Assembly (NCBI GenBank): GCA_024280975.1
Contig: JAMXLQ010000313.1
Coordinates: 1-5,264 of the forward strand
Reading direction: 5' to 3'
Source of the DNA: Methanosarcina sp.
Lineage (GTDB): Archaea; Halobacteriota; Methanosarcinia; Methanosarcinales; Methanosarcinaceae
Length of the DNA stretch: 5,264 nucleotides
The notes under the pieces were generated by a model. The model had not been told where the DNA came from, did no database searches, and was given only the letters and a program-made list of their open reading frames with translations. Each line of letters opens with the position of its first letter. Positions within the stretch are counted from its first letter, which is position 1. The position numbers were made by a program, and so were the translations under genes. Positions 3,929 to 5,264 of the stretch are shown here, piece after piece.

Positions 3929-5264
3929 CAGTTCTTTGATTATCAGTTCGCGTGCAGTTTTTGCATCTGCCGTACCTTTTGTCTTTTTCATGACTTGTCC
4001 CACAAGGAAGTTTAGGGATTTCTCCGTGCCTCCGAGATAATCCTGCACTGCAGCTTCATTCTCGGCGATTGTTTCAGCAATTGCTTTAGTAACCAGGTCA
4101 TCTTCGGCTTTGAAAAGACCCTTTTCTTCGATAATTTGAGACGGGGTTTTTTCTTCCTCGCCATCCAGAATAACTCTGATGACTTCAACTGCAGCCCTGT
4201 CACTGATTTTACCTTCGGCAAAGAGGTTAACCAGTTCTACCATATCGGAAACCCTAACAGAATTCTTTATTTTCGGATCTTTTGCATGGATGAACCCCAT
4301 TCTCTTCCCGTCATAAGAAGAGATTGCAAGGTCACGGTAATTTAATTCCCCAAGGAAGACATCAGCCGTCCAGGTAGCTGCAATCTTCGGATCCACGCCT
4401 TTTGCACAGACGCCTTCATAGAAGTCAGCAAGCATAATCTTTGATGTAAGAGACTTTGCATGCATATCCGTAATTCCATACTGTTCTATGAAACGGGCAC
4501 GTTTGGCGTCTGGAAGTTCAGGCAGAGTCTCTTTAATTGCAGGAATCCAATCGGTAACGCGCATAGGCATAAGGTCGGGTTCGCGGAAGTAGCGATAATC
4601 CTCAGCTTCCTCTTTTGTCCTCATTGAGAGCGTTACGCCTCTACCTTCATCGAAGTGGCGAGTCTCCTGTAAAACTTTTCCTCCACGCCGGATTACATTC
4701 TTCTGGCGCATAATCTCATAGAGAAGAGCTCTTTCAACTCCTTTATGCGAGGAAATATTCTTGACCTCAACACGGGTACCCCAGTGAACTGAAACGTTTG
4801 CATCCACGCGCATTGCCCCTTCAAGGTTACCGTCAAAAACATCCAGATACTCAAGAATATTCCTGAACTTGTCAAGGAACCTTCTCGCCTCTTTGGGGCT
4901 GCGCATATCAGGTTCTGTAACAGTTTCAATCAGAGGCACACCTGATCTGTTATAATCGATAAGGACACCTTTTGACTTCCCTATGCTTCCGATGTGCACA
5001 AGTTTGCCGGGATCTTCTTCCATATGGGCTCTTGTGATCCCTACTGTATGTTCTCCATCTTCTCCTTCAATTACGACTTTTCCATTGCTCACGATCGGGA
5101 AATCATATTGAGTGATCTGGAAACCTTTGGGAAGATCAGGGTAGAAATAGTTCTTCCTGTGGAACTGTGTCTCTTCTGCAATCTCTCCTTCAAGAGCAAG
5201 CCCCACTTTAATTGCGGCTTCTACTATTTTTTTGTTCAGCACCGGAAGTGTTCCAGGAAGGCCC
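3920..5264 (-). CDS. gatB: Aspartyl/glutamyl-tRNA(Asn/Gln) amidotransferase subunit B (5' end beyond window)
   Basis: B subunit of the GatCAB amidotransferase, which binds a misacylated tRNA, activates the attached Asp or Glu, and turns it into Asn or Gln with ammonia supplied by GatA. In archaea GatCAB is generally the Asp-tRNA(Asn) enzyme, GatDE handling Glu-tRNA(Gln). About 447 residues are visible, starting in the family's conserved GLPGTLPVLN segment, so roughly the first 45-50 residues are missing. Recognisable motifs in order are YFYPDLPKGFQITQYDFP, the signature DYNRSGVPLIETVTEPD, RVDANVS, VEVKNISSHKGVERAL, and EEAEDYRYFREPDLMP. After these comes the helical tail domain (GatB/YqeY type) from about KISDRAAVEV to the end, finishing with LNFLVGQVMKKTKG and ELIIKELKG. 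No frame breaks are seen. gatA and gatC are not in the window; any upstream operon partner lies to the right. Confidence 0.97.
   Translation of the reverse strand, partial: GLPGTLPVLNKKIVEAAIKVGLALEGEIAEETQFHRKNYFYPDLPKGFQITQYDFPIVSNGKVVIEGEDGEHTVGITRAHMEEDPGKLVHIGSIGKSKGVLIDYNRSGVPLIETVTEPDMRSPKEARRFLDKFRNILEYLDVFDGNLEGAMRVDANVSVHWGTRVEVKNISSHKGVERALLYEIMRQKNVIRRGGKVLQETRHFDEGRGVTLSMRTKEEAEDYRYFREPDLMPMRVTDWIPAIKETLPELPDAKRARFIEQYGITDMHAKSLTSKIMLADFYEGVCAKGVDPKIAATWTADVFLGELNYRDLAISSYDGKRMGFIHAKDPKIKNSVRVSDMVELVNLFAEGKISDRAAVEVIRVILDGEEEKTPSQIIEEKGLFKAEDDLVTKAIAETIAENEAAVQDYLGGTEKSLNFLVGQVMKKTKGTADAKTARELIIKELKG

Noticed and set aside
1..5264. CRISPR array, tRNA, rRNA, complete insertion sequence or defence cluster
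   Set aside because: No regularly spaced repeats, no cloverleaf-like sequence, no transposase or terminal inverted repeats with target duplications, and no defence-type gene were seen on reading both strands.

Overview
The window looks like chromosomal DNA from a methanogenic archaeon of the Methanosarcina type. The evidence is the wording of the proteins (HtpX, GatB, and a ferredoxin-nitroreductase all read like Methanosarcina family members, from memory and not from a search), long AT-rich spacers of 0.4-0.8 kb, archaeal TATA boxes about 25 nt before likely transcript starts, and Shine-Dalgarno sites matching AGGAGGTGATCC.

Layout from left to right. 1-287 (-): 5' end of htpX, a membrane M48 metalloprotease, running off the left edge. 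288-1054: AT-rich gap with an htpX promoter and two short decayed-looking coding fragments (717-854 minus, 845-979 plus). 1055-1979 (-): a two-[4Fe-4S] ferredoxin plus FMN nitroreductase gene broken by two independent lesions, an 8-base C tract out of frame (1338-1345) and an exact 11-bp tandem duplication (1200-1221). Removing 2 + 11 bases restores one 303-residue frame. About 2155-2168 lies a TATA element readable in both directions, between the nitroreductase and a small plus-strand ORF (2237-2383). That ORF has a very good Shine-Dalgarno site, and its frame appears to continue one base out of register to 2525. 2526-2959: a second gap, with a 62-nt compound hairpin (2608-2669) and a palindromic TATA box. 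2960-3760 (+): an intact nitrilase-superfamily amidohydrolase with its Glu-Lys-Cys triad. 3920-5264 (-): gatB, the tRNA-dependent amidotransferase B subunit, complete at its C terminus and cut at its N terminus by the right edge, with a hairpin plus T-tract terminator.

The genes do not form one operon. They are single or divergent/convergent units separated by spacers. htpX and gatB are housekeeping genes; the nitrilase is an orphan hydrolase with unknown substrate. The interesting parts are the doubly disrupted nitroreductase, the small possibly frameshifted ORF opposite it, and the 62-nt hairpin whose two non-Watson-Crick positions are both G-U compatible on the plus strand only. I see no CRISPR array, tRNA, rRNA or complete insertion sequence.
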